The notes under the pieces: model-generated
What the model was told of the DNA's origin: nothing
Databases searched by the model: none
What the model saw: only the letters and a program-made list of their open reading frames with translations
Shown: positions 12,030 through 25,700 of the stretch, in pieces
How the letters are laid out: each line of letters starts with the position of its first letter
How positions within the stretch are numbered: position 1 is the first letter of the stretch
Translations under genes and position numbers: made by a program
Origin: Enoplolaimus lenunculus
Lineage: Eukaryota; Nematoda; Enoplea; Enoplida; Thoracostomopsidae
Reading direction: 5' to 3'
DNA: 64,000 bases
Assembly: GCA_030248215.1 (NCBI GenBank)
Contig: JASANG010003405.1
Span: 62,001 to 126,000, forward strand

Positions 12030-12370
12030 AATAAATTGCCTTATATTCAAGAAGTATTGTCTGAAATTTAAAACAATTCTGACTCTAGACATATATGTCT
12101 TCATTCCAGACTTTTATTTCTTAAATTTTTCAGAATTATGGATCGAAAACTATTCAGACATGAAAGTCTAAAATTTACAACTTTACTTCATGAACGATTA
12201 AGACAAATATTTCTGAAATATAACACAAGTTTTCTGAAATATTAGACAAATATGTTTGAAATACGAGACAAAGGAGGCTAAAGCTCAACCAAGAGTTAAA
12301 TTTTTCAACCTAAACATACGTCTAAGACGTAAACTTAGGTTCGGAGGGGCCTAAGCTCAACCCGGAATAT
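12030..12370. repeat. dispersed repeat, second of a diverged direct pair
   Basis: Sister of 11524-11890, about 500 bp downstream, with many substitutions; shares AAATAAATTGCCTTATATTC, AGACATATATGTCTTCATTC and GCCTAAGCTCAACCCGG. Confidence 0.65.
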
Positions 12371-13448
12371 CTTTGAAATTCTGTTATTTACATACTCTTA
12401 TGAATATAAACAAAGCAACTTTTTTTACATAAATATAAAATAAATAAAAAAATTCTTGAATATAAAACAACTGTTTGTGGAAGACATTTATGTTTTATTC
12501 ATTTCAGAAACGAATTTCTGATTTGTTTAAGGCCATTTAATGTATGAAATATCAATCATTTATGTATTGAAAATAAAGAGTAGGAGTTTTGAAAGTTCAA
12601 GACAATGTTTTTGTGTGTACTGACTGAAGCAACTCAGTTCGACGGCCAGGTTTTCCGCTGAATTGGTAGGAAATCACAAGTATAGGTTTTGCTGGGAAAA
12701 GTGAAAAATTCAAACGCAGTTTGGCAGGAAAAATCTGGCGTAAATTTGTTTAGAAAACGGGAAAAGTGGAAAATTTAAACGCCTACATTTTCACCTTGGG
12801 ACATTTAAGCGCCAAGATTTTCCTTTGGTTGCGAGAGAAAATGGTAACCATAGGTTTGCTTTGGAAAACGGGAAAAGTGGAAAATTTAAAACGTAAATAT
12901 AGGTTTTCTCTTTAGGGATTTATTCACTTGAATCAACGATGAAGGTGAAGTTGACAATAACGGAGAACACCTTTTACCACTAGCGGTGGTAGAAATTTTT
13001 TGGAGGCGATCCTATATTTTTTGTAACTCTAAACTCGGCTAGGCATTTTGAAAGTTTTATATTTCTGTTCCTAAAGATCAATTGTATTCAAATTGGTTCC
13101 CCCAATGGGACCGACCCTGCCTTTGATCAAATGTTGAATTGACCGTAAAAACCGATTCTTTGGAAAACCGGAAAATTATTGGGTTTGGGTGTGCAAGTAA
13201 AAGCCTTAATAAGCATAACGTATAATAACATTACAGTGTACCATATGGCAAAATCTTGAAACACAACTTTGCTAGTCAAACCACAAAATAATGATAGCTT
13301 AAGAATGTTCGCGCATGCACAAACAAGAGTAGCAAATGTTCCTCTCCGACACTGTTGTTGTCCCGTAGGGAAACGGGACACCCGAATGTAAATATGGGCT
13401 TACGTTGCTATGCCAAATGATGCCGATGACTGGCTAAACATACTTTAT

Positions 13449-13918
13449 ACCACTCGTAGTGGGGGACTACATGTATTGAGCGAAACAATTTATTCAGATT
13501 CCTCGCACCCAAAAACCTTCAGTAACCATAATAATTACTGAAATAATTGGAAGTCTTAATTTTGTCTTGTCAAATAAGCAAATTACCTATTTAAGTGCTC
13601 AATTATCGGTTTCGCAGGTTTGCAAGAAATTTATTCAAATTCCGTGCACCCAAAAACCCTTCAAGTGCTGAAATTAGATTGCTTGTAACTGTAATAATTT
13701 GTGAAATAAAGTATAGTCCTAATTTAAGCTTAAATTAGTCCGTAGCTAATATACGGTTTAAAACTTAGAAACCCCAACGCGAGGTTAACACCCCAGTACA
13801 ATTAGCTTTCAAACAAAGCTTATCAAAATCGGTTCAGCAGTTCCTCCGATTGTTTTCGGATGAACATCCACCTTTCGACCCCGGAGTACCTACAAAACAT
13901 AAAACGCTTCGCTCAATA
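13449..13918 (-). mobile_element. TATTGAGCGAAGC-ended repeat, short form
   Basis: Starts CCACTCGTAGTGGGGGACTA, then TATTGAGCGAAAC, and ends AAACGCTTCGCTCAATACC. Two internal sub-repeats carry the word CTCGCACCCAAAAACC. It contains a GTTCAGCAGTTCCTCCGATT segment common to the longer relative at 57097-58047. Confidence 0.65.
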
Positions 13919-14443
13919 CCAGCTCTTTCAAACCAATAACTAAAAATTTACTCGCTCTCACATAATCAATCAAGCGCATTATATATTAATTTAGCAAAAA
14001 AATTCGATACACGATGTTAACAAGAGATTATCAGCTTTCTCAAGAGATATGTCGTTATGATCAATGGCTAATCAGGCTCCAACCAAAGGTATGTCTTCGG
14101 CTCCGGCAGTGCCTTTCAGCATAGTTTTGTTTGTATTCGGCGAATTCCAAACTAATTCTATTATTGTGAAACCGGATGCCAATAAAACAAAGAATTTTTC
14201 GCCAAGCCAGCTCGGAATCGACATAATTATATATGAATACGAAAGCGAAACAAGCATAAAAATAAAATTATACTAAACGAAAACACGAAGATATTTTCAC
14301 ATCAGCAGTCAGTCACAACACAAAGTATTTTGAAGTAAAAGGAAAACTCAGAAGATAAAATCAGACACATAATGTACATAAGAGAAAAGCTCAAATCGAC
14401 AACGGCAGAGAGCAAAAAAATAAACTGGAATGTACAAAGATAC

Positions 14444-14620
14444 GGCCCATGTATAGAACAGGGCCGGAACAGTAGTGTGAGCATATTCCTAAGCCTAAGC
14501 CTACTAAGCGTATAGATGAGCCTATTCCTAAGCCTAAGCAAAAAAATTAGTCTAAAAGCTTAAACGGACTTTATTATAGCTCCTCCGAAAAACGATTCGG
14601 TCCTGTTCTATACATGGGCC
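14444..14620 (+). mobile_element. hAT-like MITE with GCCTAA-rich core (GGCGGAAC subfamily)
   Basis: 177 bp; GGCCCATGTATAGAACAGG is matched by the inverted CCTGTTCTATACATGGGCC. The 8-bp duplications aaagatac are identical (14436-14443 and 14621-14628). This is the cleanest copy in the window and probably among the youngest. Confidence 0.9.
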
Positions 14621-15337
14621 AAAGATACATTGGAAATTTAGTTGCTTTACGTTATACATGACGTAGTAAACAGGGTATAACCTACAATCTGTCCTCGCCT
14701 TCGACGGAAAATCACCCTTGGCTTCAAATAGAAATTATGTCAGGCGGTTCCAGCAACAATTATTTTGGAAGCTTGAATCGCCGAGATTTTTGAAAACAAG
14801 ATTAACAATTTTTGCAACAATTTGTCAGACCGTTAAAATTAGCAGTCAACACGATTTCTATGTACTACTTAATTTCGCTTCACCTCACCTCGATCTCCGA
14901 TTTACTAACAAGTTGTTGCTAAAAATTAATCGACTGCAGTCTATTGGTGCAGCATGGTTTAGCAGGGCTGGTACGCCCCAATATAAGCTAATCATTCCTC
15001 AGAAATAAACGACAATTTTAAAGTTCACAAACTATAAATTTATGCAAAAACACAACAAAGCACAGTTATTTTCATATTAAACTATAAAAAAGGAATGCAT
15101 TATCGCCACTGTTATCATATAAAAATAGGAATGGTAACAAGTAATGGCTGAATTGCAGAGACATGACTTAATCTGACATCAGTCAAAAATTTATTGCTCC
15201 AATTCATTACAATTAAAACTCGAAACTACTTCAACTTTAAATGTTGTTGAATACTTTGGTAAGCTTGGATCCCCATTTCAAATCAAAGGTATGTAATTCA
15301 TGTAAAATATCGACCTTATGTTAAAATAAAAAACTAA

Positions 15338-15634
15338 AGCTCCATTCACACGTGCATGTATTTGCAGCGAGAACTCGCAGCTGCAACTTGCAAGAAATAC
15401 TTGCACCAGCAAATATTTTCAAAGGAACATTCCGATTAACCAATCAAACTGCAAGTGCAAGAAATTCAAACGACTTGAACCGGTGGTCACAGGTGCGAAT
15501 TAAATTCAACAGCATGAATCCCAGTGAATAATTTGCAGCTGCAAGAACTTCAAAGCAGATTTGTGACCAAACTTGCACATGCAAGTTGCACGTGCAAGTT
15601 TTTGTTGCAAACACTTGCAAAGGTGAGCGGGGCT
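15338..15634. mobile_element. AGCCCTATTCACACGTGCAAG-ended repeat
   Basis: AGCTCCATTCACACGTGCAT to CAAAGGTGAGCGGGGCT. The interior is full of CTTGCAGCTGCAAG palindromic words. Confidence 0.7.
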
Positions 15635-16069
15635 TAAAGCTCTGACTCTGCAATTCAGTCGTTGACGACATCAATTAAATACAACCGAATATTTTTGTAC
15701 TAAATAAAAATTATACTGAAAAATCTTGAAATCGTAAGGAATGTTTGTCTCTGCATTGTAGTGGAAAAAATGTGGGGAGGACAACAGGGGGAAGCAGTCA
15801 TAGCGGGTTGAAGATCGCATGGAGGTCTAGAAAACCCTGCGCATGATCGTAATAATTTTTTACGTGGGAGTCTACGTTATAAGAATATCTTGGTTGCAAC
15901 ATGTGAAACATTTTAAAAAATTCTATGCTAGAAAAAATTATCGCCGATATATAAATTTTCATGGTTCATCTACTATACATTCTCGAGTGCGCTTCAAAAA
16001 TGAAAAATTCAGTTTTCATTTAAGACATTCCAGTGAACTATGTAACAACAATCATGGCTAATGTTGCAT

Positions 16070-16195
16070 TTAGGCCGTTACTTAAATATTCAGTAAGTCT
16101 ACGCCTAAGCTTCAAAATAAGTGCAGAACCTAAGCCTAAAACCAAGCAAAATAGTCTAAAACTTAATCCTACACTATTGCAATAGTGCGAGAAAT
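16070..16195 (+). mobile_element. degraded GCCTAA-core MITE
   Basis: GCCTAAGCTTCAAAATAAGT and CCTAAGCCTAAAACCAAGCA, then AGTCTAAAACTTAATCC, are the core and right part of the GGCGGAAC subfamily. The ends are worn and no duplication was found. Confidence 0.5.
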
Positions 16196-16342
16196 GCTGA
16201 CGAAACTAGATGCAACATGAACCCCGATGACGATGATGATGGGCTCTAGAACAATTTAAAAATCTTCCTACCCCTTGTAAATCTTCTTGCCCCCTCCACT
16301 AAAAATTAGCAGTTTTGCTGGCCACGGGTAACCCCGTTCGCT

Positions 16343-16750
16343 TTAATTGAAGCATTCAACTGACCGATGATGGTGTGCTTGATTTCCACTCGGTGACCCA
16401 ACAGTCCCCAAATGTTGATGTTCCGGCCCGGTACGATCACCAACCAACGAATGAGCAAGCGAAGCACTCGCCAGCGGCAAATGACCTCCGCTACTCGCCG
16501 TTCGTCGTGACGTTGAACTCCCTGTATGAGCAACAGCACCTCTTTTCCACGAAGACACCCCTTCATGACTTCCACCACCAGCAAGCGTTGTTGCTGCGCC
16601 GCCACGAGACGTTGTAAAATCCCCGTCGACCCAACTGACCGTAGGTGGAGGCCGATTGAACGATATCGGAGGACCTGACGTACCTCCGCCACCGCCTCCG
16701 CTTGAGCTGCCCGCACCACCGCTACCGCAACCACGAAATTCAATTTCAAA
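16343..16750 (-). CDS. CTNNAL1: CTNNAL1 exon 16 (C-terminal tail, stop)
   Basis: Residues 738-872. It begins FEIEFRGCGSGGAG after a gtttcag acceptor, then a Ser/Gly run, then a Pro/Ser/His-rich tail ending VECFN-stop. Low complexity means homology cannot confirm it; phase, acceptor and a 135-codon open frame support it. The PTVSW segment faintly recalls the PAVSW tail of alpha-catenins. No AATAAA was seen close downstream. Confidence 0.7.
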   Translation of the reverse strand, partial: FEIEFRGCGSGGAGSSSGGGGGGTSGPPISFNRPPPTVSWVDGDFTTSRGGAATTLAGGGSHEGVSSWKRGAVAHTGSSTSRRTASSGGHLPLASASLAHSLVGDRTGPEHQHLGTVGSPSGNQAHHHRSVECFN

Positions 16751-19700
16751 CTGAAACAAAAAATCAGTGACCACATAAAGTTGTTTGCCCAATGGCTACT
16801 ACTATAACATTCAATAAGATTCAAACGCTGAATTGAAAATATGCTAAGCACCAAGAAATTCAAAACAGAATAACCTTCTATTATTAAAGACAAAAACACG
16901 CTATTTTAAATTTTAACTGTCACTGGGTGCAGCCACAAGTTTTCGAATACAACACTGTGGTGTTTGAAAAGTGAAATAGATTAACAAGTATTCTTTATTT
17001 ACGGCGCATACTAACCAAGTAAAAACGTAAGAAAATTTACTAAAATTTCAAATTCAAATGCTCAAGCTCACTTTAGTCGCGCAAATGAAACAATGAGTAA
17101 CCAGTTTTGAGACTTCGTTCATGAGATTCTTCGTTTCTTGAATTACACTATCAACCTTAGAATAAGAAAAACGTTCGACACTCAGCATAAATAATATTTA
17201 AATGCGTAATGATGTAGCGCAAATTACTTCAGCCCTATTCACATGTGCAAGTGTTTGCAGCAAAAACTTGCACGTGCAACTTGCGCGCGCAAGTTTGGTT
17301 ACAACACAGCTTTGAAATTCTTGCAGCTGCAAATTATTCACTTGGCAGCTGCAAGTATTTCGTACAAGTTTCAGCTGCGATGTCTCACTGCAAAAACTCG
17401 CATGTGTGAATGGGATTTTAAACGCCTAACATACCTTCTTATGGTGTAAGTTACAAATTTTAGACGGCAGTTCGCTAACGCAATATCATTATCAGTCAAA
17501 AATGAATTACTAGTGCCCCCTATTGGCAACACCTAGTAAGCATGCTTATCAACGACTATAAGCACGACAAGAAATACATAATGTAACTTTGGATACATAA
17601 ACACAATAATTATTATTAAAATTTTCGAGTTCATTATTACAAATAATTACCTTGTTAAATGTTGCCGATTTCCCAACAGTTGTATTTTTAACAATCACTT
17701 GTAACTGCTGGCAAAGTGTTGGAATTCGCTCAAGATACGCCAATAATTCGCCTTTCTCAGGACTTCCAGGAACCTATAAGAATAATAGTCGAAAAGGGAA
17801 GCGTTTCTTTTATGCACAATCTCTCACAAGATTAGGACCAGGCACACCCATGTTTAAACATAAGCATAAGCTTTTGTCTAAGCCTAAACGTAAGTCCAAC
17901 AATAAGCTTAAGCCTTAACTTCTGACGTGGGGAAATCGACACCAGCCAGCAAAACAATGACACACAGGCTACGTTGAAACTGAGTTTAGATGACACCGGG
18001 TAATCATAATCTATAGACTTTTTTACTCCAACAGGTGTTCTCAAAGCCCACTAAAAATTCTAAAACTAAATCTGATTATTTGCAGAAACTCTACTCCGGT
18101 ATGAGCGAACATAAAAAGAAACTGCGCTGCTTAAGGCAGTAGTTTTTGTCGACTACAACGATTTTATACCTTGTTATTAATTTTATATTACAGACTTCAG
18201 TCGACCAACCAATATAACCTGACTTAGACAGGAAGCATAAATCATACTGTAGATTAACTTTAGATTACTTAGTCCATATGAATTTGCCAGTAAAGTTATG
18301 AAGTTCCCAGCAAGTTGACCTAAATAGGTAATAAATTGAAGAGCCAAATAGATTTCAAATTACAAGTTGTCGGGTGACCAATTGTCGCGATACCAAATCT
18401 AACGTTTCAATTTACTACCAAATCCAAAATGTATATTCCCACGTACTTCATAGGAAAACTCTCGAACATTCTTGTACAATTTATTCGATTCTTCAGCGAA
18501 AAATTCGGCTTGTGTAAACAGATCGTGAGTAGTTTTCAGCGGACCTTCTCCACGTGTAAACAGATACATATTATACGCCATTGCAGTCATATTTTTAGCT
18601 CGACGCACAATATCGTTTTCTTCATAATCATCAGTCCATTTTTCAGTTTCAACGTTAATTTCAGTTGTCACCAGTTTCATTTCGAGACCAACTTTCGCTA
18701 TTTTAGCTTGATCCTATAAAATATCAATGCAGACATCACGTTTAGCGAATTACCGAAAACCCTTTTCTTAATTATTAATATTACACAAATTAATAGCAAA
18801 TGACAATACGCCAAAATCAGCGTATTTCCCTGAATTATGCTGAGATTGCGCCAAATACGCCAGTTCAATACAGAGAATGAGCATCAATTTGTTTTTAACT
18901 TTAACAGTAGTATTTAGAAGTTTCAGTTTATCCCCAACTAGAACGCAACTGTGGAATGTAACATAACGTAATTACAAATCTTCAAGCAACTACACAATAT
19001 TTTCAAACTTAAACTTGCATCAACATCTAATGTGACCGGCTTCGCTGGCTTTGGGTGTTTTCCATGTTTCTACAATACAACAAGAATATCGCATACTCAG
19101 ATAAACAATCACATGAAACCGAACTCAACTTGGAAGGCTTGACCAAAACAAACCTACTTTAATACGGTATAAAATATTTAGTTAGGCAAAACTAAATACT
19201 TGCTCGCCTAAGCAGCATTGACTGACTACTTTTACCTGATGCAAGTTTTGCACCCTACAATTTTTCGTATATATTTCGTGCGCCAAACAGTTATTTGGCA
19301 ATGTTGGCAAATGGAATTTACCAAACGACAATGATTGCTGTTCGGGGCAGCCCAAACAACTACTGAAATGCAAACTGATCTTGATTGGACAATGATTGCT
19401 GTTCGGGGCAGCCCAAACAACTACTGAAATGCAAACTGATCTTGATTGCAGGATTACACAGACTAAACAGCTACTGGAATGCAAACTGTCTGTGATTGTC
19501 TGCTCAGGTTTGACTATGGTTGAGAAACTGACTTACACAATAACTATTTGGCTTCACCGTATGTGCAAATTATAAATTCATCAAGGTTTGTAGTACTTAT
19601 ATAGTATACAATTGATGATGTGTGAACGTGTGTCGTAACGTTTAGTCAAACACGCTATATAGTCAATCCTGTTTTTATTTCGGTTGTTTTGATTAGCCAA

Positions 19701-22700
19701 TCAAATTGTGCCTTTGTAATCCATCTCATATAAACCTTGTTTAATTTATAGTTTCCAAATATAATGAAGGCAAATAATTTCTGTGCAAGTCAGTTTTCTT
19801 GAATAAGTTAAACCTGAACAATCAATCAAATTTACTCTGCATTCCAGCAGTTGTTTGGGCTGCCCCGAACAGCAATAGTCGTTTGGGACATCCCAGTTGT
19901 CAACTGCGGCCAACAGCTGTTTTTGGGCGCGACATATACTTAGGGTTAAACATTGGTAACAAAACTTGTGTGCCATAATCCTCCTGTTAAAAATTTTATA
20001 CCAAACTAACAAACAGATTTCGCCCCGCCAAGCTCTTTACAAAATACGTTCAGCTCAAAAAACTATGCAAACATACCCCAGCTTTAGGCAACGACAAATA
20101 TGCTTGTTTCTCGGCAACCGCGCGGCCATTTACTGCAATATCCGTTTCTTTCGACAGCACCGACAAATCATTGACTGCTTGAGCCCAAGTGTCACAAAAC
20201 ACATCTAAATTTTCCCGTGCAATACGACTAGATGGATACAGCGCTAGCGAACGACCCGCTTGAGCCACCTAAAACAAAAAAACGATATTTGGTGTTATAC
20301 TTGAATAGAAATTACAAAGCAACGTCATACAATGCAGTAATACCTATAATTTCTTTATGAACTCTGTTTCTGTGTAGGTTTTATTAACTATTCTATTAGT
20401 CCAAGAAATTTATTATAACCATCAATAACACGTTATACTGAGGACACAATCATCAAAATGTTATGGACTAAAGCAATGCTAGCGCGGTACCTGTCTTCCA
20501 CAAGTTAGCACATAATATTTATAGGCACACCTTAAGATATAGCAATAACAAAGCAAATTCAGAGAATGGTAAGAGGGGACTCTGAACGGAAAAACGTTGT
20601 ATTTTCTTTCCAGAACCGCAATTTCGATTGCGCCTAGCTCAAGAAAATACTTTAATGCCAATACTACAAATTAAAGTAACAATATTACCCACACAGCGTT
20701 AGAAAACTGTTTCACTAAATCCCTATACACACGTGCAAGTTTTTCTAACGAGAATTCGCAGCTACAAGTTGCGCGAAATATTTTCAGCTGCAAGTATTTA
20801 CAAGGAAACAAGTTTATTCTTAATCCTCACATGAATTAATATAAATTACTTGCAGACGACGTCAATAAATATTAATTATAAGGAATAAATTATCAGATCA
20901 GTCAAATGATGATCATGATAAATTAATTCAACTTGCAAGGCTATTCATACCTATGAATTAATTCTTAGCGCATATTCATCAAACTTTCTCTTTTGCGCTT
21001 ATTATAAACTAGTCCCGCCACCATTGCAGTAGACTGCAAAGAATATCAAATCAATTTGATATTTCAATTCATTTAAGCTTCTTGAATAAATTCAAAAAGT
21101 CTCAATTAATTCAAGAAGCGCTCATTAACACTGTTTCGGATTGGCCAATCAAAATGCAGGTGCAAAAAAATTCAAGCGACCTGCAACTGCGTTCACAAGG
21201 GTTTATTAAATTTATAACAAGATTCTAGTAAATAATTTGCAGCTGCAAAAACTTCAAAGCTGTTTGTGACCGAACTTGCGCATGCAAGCTGCACATCCAA
21301 GTTTTTGCAGTAAAAACTTGTACGTGTGAATAGGGCTTACCAAGGGTGCCAATGCTCTCAAATTGCGTTCCGCGTGCCCAGTGGCAACATGTAACGCGTC
21401 AGTCAACGAGATATGATGAAGTAGGCGTGCAACCTGAAATACCACAATATTCACAACAATATAGTGTATAAACCAATGAGTTTACAAATTTTTTGTATCA
21501 GTACGTAAATGGTTTGATTTTACTCAACCGATGGTTTCAATAAATTAATTCCGTCCAATTAGTGAAGAATGCCAAAATTTCAGTGGTGGCATTTTATTCT
21601 CAATTAGCTACAGTACCTATCACCAGTTAATGATGCTTTCAATCATATCAACTACGGAAAATCTATTACACAATAAATGAGAAAATTCACAAACTAAGAA
21701 AAAACTGCTATACAGTCAAGTAAACTGCTCCGTAGATTCATTACGTACTTAATAGACTTATTACCAAATGTTGATGCACTCAACATAGGATTGAGACCAG
21801 GTCTAGTTAAAGACCAAACCGCGGATTCTTGCGTCATTTTTCCAAGCCAATTTAACTGCAGAACCATAGTGCAGAGGAATCATTCAAGGGCGTAGCCGGG
21901 GGGTTTCATGTGTTACCCCAGCCCACTTTTAAGATTTCTACGCTTGGCGTTTTTAGACACTGTTCCAGTTTGTAACAACAGACCCGCCCCTCGAAACTTT
22001 CATTCCATGTAATGAACTCTTTTCCGAAATCCTGGCTAGGCCCATCCAATCACGAACCTCTTGCATGTGTTCACCATGTTCCCGAAATCGTTCGGAGCAC
22101 TGTTCCAAACCGTCAACATCACCGGACGTTGTACACGATTTCAAAGCACTCAGAATAACATAGTCTTCATTTTGTCGAAATACTTCGGCAACTTGTTCCA
22201 TTCCGACAATTTGAAGCTAAAAAATACAGCAAATATAATTAGAATCACCCGTTTCAAGAAAGCTGGTAGGCTTATCTATTAAATCAAACACGGTCACTAA
22301 GCTTAATTTAATTCAAAACCGCGCAGTTTTGTGCTCACCAAACTCAAAAATGTAATCAAATCGCTTTCTGCCAAATGTTTCCTATCTTCAGTTTATCACA
22401 AACCTTCAACTGCAATACATGCAGAACAAGCTAACCTGTTTGCGTAAATCACGCATTGTTTTGTTGATTTTCTGGTATAATATTTCCATACTTTCATCTG
22501 CGAACTGATCTCGAAGGTGATGTTGTTGCTGTAATACCCAATAATGGTTGCACTATACTTGCTGTGCGGCGCTGTTCGTCGCTGTATCGTACGCGAGTAA
22601 TTTCCGTATGCTAACGGAAAATTACGCACAGTAGCCGCCTTCCATGGATGGCCGGGGTCGGTCAAAAACCGAGACCCCACCTACCGAGACTGAGACTGCG

Positions 22701-25700
22701 GTCTCGGTTTCGATTAATTTTTAACCGTTATTACTGAATATGAAATTTGTCCAACTGACAAAGATATGAATGCTCACAGCAGGCACCTAATATCCGATCT
22801 ACTACTTGAAGCCTTCGGGTCACCATTAACACTGTAAACCAATATTACACGAGATACAACAAGCAGTATGTATTTCCAGCGTTCTAAAAACAGTGTGTTA
22901 GTTGCAAAATTAAATAGAAAACTCTTGTGACATTTCTGGTTTAAAGAAATAACAAATCTTAACAATTTACCAAAAATCTTTGTAACAACAAGCTGTTATC
23001 AGTTGAAATAATACAAGATGAGTCAGACGTACCCAATCACAATTGCTTATTGTTAACTAAACAGATTTTAAACTTCAATGCTACCATTCAGAACGATGTT
23101 CCACACCCCCAATCAGGGTGCGACCGGGAATTAATTTACCGGATAGTAGCACCTATTACCACTTGGAGATAGGACTTGCAACTTTCGAACAAAAGAAAGG
23201 TGAGGTTTGAAAATCAGCACATTTATTGCAATCGATTGCCTCTACTTCTGTGCAAACTTTAAGATCTGCAATTGAAGCAGTTAGTTAACTTGAAAGTCTA
23301 TTACTATCTGGTGATAGGTGCTATACGCATTTCACAATATGGGCGCACGCGTTAGAAACCACTTTTCAATCCTTAAACCTCAAAGCACATACGTACCGTT
23401 TCGGCTTTCAATACAGCGTTGTTGAGCTCGTATTTAGTTTCTTCAATGATATCGATGATTGCTTCGCGGTGACTGTGTGCTGTATACGCCGAATCTGTGA
23501 AATCTTGTGTCATTTCGCATACACGTTCAAAGCAGCGGCTTAACGCGTCGCGATGAGGGCTGCCTTGCGCCATAACACTTGTGCCACTTCTGGACGAACG
23601 AGCAAGTTCCAGTGCTTCCTGTAATGGCGAAGAAAGGTTAATCCGCTCAGCATGGTCCAAACAGGAAAGCAGATACGGCCAAACCGGAACTGAATGTTTT
23701 GCAAGAATAAGAACCAGCGTTTGCAACAATTTTCAGCACCGATTGATAAGCCCATATGATAGACTAGTGTTGAAACGTTAATTTCAAAATAAATAAACCC
23801 CGGACCCGAATTCACAAAGCTAAAAAACCCGGACGCGGATTCGGAATTTTTCAAACGACAAAACAGACACCGAGCCGGGATTTGCCATTATCAAAAACCG
23901 GACGCGGTCCAGGAAATTTTTATAATATTAACCTCAAACTTGGTCGTAAAACTTATGAAATAAAAAATAAAAAATTTTAGGACAAACCGTTAAAAAGTAG
24001 ACTTTCCCTTTAAATATAACTTCTAACGGCATGACCGGACTTACAATATCTTAGTGCCGAAAAATTATAATAGTGGAGCTAAAGGTATAGCTACTGCACT
24101 GGTAGAAAAATGACTTTCCGAGGCCTGAGCTAACCATATGCTGAGTTCACAAAATGGTAAATCCAGAGTTTCTGACGAAAGTGCTTCCTGCTTCCCACAA
24201 GTTACGTTCGAAACCACTTTCTCGAGTTTTTTACTCTCGGTCTGCCTAATAGTCTAAAAGCGCCTCAAAAATAAACTGAAACACGAAAATATACCCAAGC
24301 TTATATAGTGGGGTTAACCGTCAACGTAGTTGTTGGAGCCTCCTTGTTCAAAATGTGTGTGTCATGCACTGCAGACCTCAATTTCTCCCAGCTGTCAAAT
24401 CTATGGCGCGGGGCTCAGTGGCAGACCAGGATTTCTTGGAGGGAGTTATTCAAAAGCATGCACAAGTCTTTGACAGAGACAATGAAAGAAGGAGACTCGT
24501 GAGGGAGAAGCCAGTCACAATTGTGGCGTACTCACGATGCAAACTTTAATTTTGCGTTTTAATCTTATATACCTCCGGTGGGGGATATCTAGGTCTACCC
24601 TTGTGCGGCGGACATAATGGTGACATCAAAAATTATAGGTTCATTATCGTTTACATATGTATATTAATGTGAAAGAGGCATAAAATATATTGAAACATGT
24701 ATATATATCAGAGTTCCAACAGGAACTCAATTTTGCCCGAACAGGAACAGGAATTGAATCTCATTGTGGGAACCGGAGCAGGAACAGGAACCGGAATTTG
24801 AAATAATTTTCGTCACCCAATTACTGTTGGACTTTTTAGAAAAGTTGCCAAAAACTTGGTTAAGTAAATTTTCAGCTATTTCATCATCAAATTTTGCGAA
24901 AACACATCAGAGACACTTTAATAACAAAATTGAACTACAACTGCAAAAACACTCATTTCGAATTAACAGATTTTTAAAGGCAAATATTCCAGTATTTAAA
25001 TGATTATAAATAATTTAGGGTTCCTGCATCTTTAAATGCAGGAACAGGAAAAGGTATTGAATTTTATTGAATTTTTGCACGAATTACGGCCGGAACAGGA
25101 ATACCGGTTGAACCTCGACATATACATATAATGTACAAGTGATGTCGCCATATTCGAGCCCAATCTCAATGCAAAGTGAGCAAGAATCAACGCAATTCTA
25201 CGTTTAATTCCGGTACAAAATCATGAACTCCGAGACCCAGACCCAGATGCAACTCTGTATTATTGTAATAAGCATTTTCGGTCAGGTTAAGAGTAGACCT
25301 GTAAAATGAACATACCAAAAATTGTTTCATTGCCAAATTCGCAGTTAGCTGTAGACCAATATCTAACGGCTCCTCGGTTGGATATAATGAAGGGCCATCT
25401 AAAACTGCCGCAGATGCGTAACCAGAGCTGACAGACGCGTTATAGTAACGAGTTGGGTCCAGCGGAACGATCCCTGAAAACATACATACGAAATGATTTT
25501 AGCAATTGCAATTCTGGATTTCGACCCATATTTCACTGAATTCAGGTTTCGACATTTCAAACGTCATAAGTATTGCCTGCCAAAAATCCGGCATCCCAGG
25601 GCCGGCTCCAGTTATCCACTTTGACGAATTCCGGCTCCAAGGTTTTTGCCTGGCAATTCAGTCTCCAGATCCGTGGTTTCTTTGTAAAATATCCTGATCC

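Larger units (their letters stand above)
1..16342. other. intergenic, repeat-rich, no gene recognised
   Basis: Apart from the listed repeats I see no exon with a recognisable family. Stretches with nothing I can name: 1421-3141, 4891-5936, 7370-8024, 8881-10307, 10893-11523, 12371-13448, 14629-15337 and 15635-16069. Open frames there are short, isolated and without family motifs. Small exons could be missed. Confidence 0.6.

Noticed and set aside
16306-16899. A 197-codon minus frame overlapping catulin exon 16
   Set aside because: It starts inside intron 15 sequence and has no family motif. The phase of exon 15 selects the other frame.
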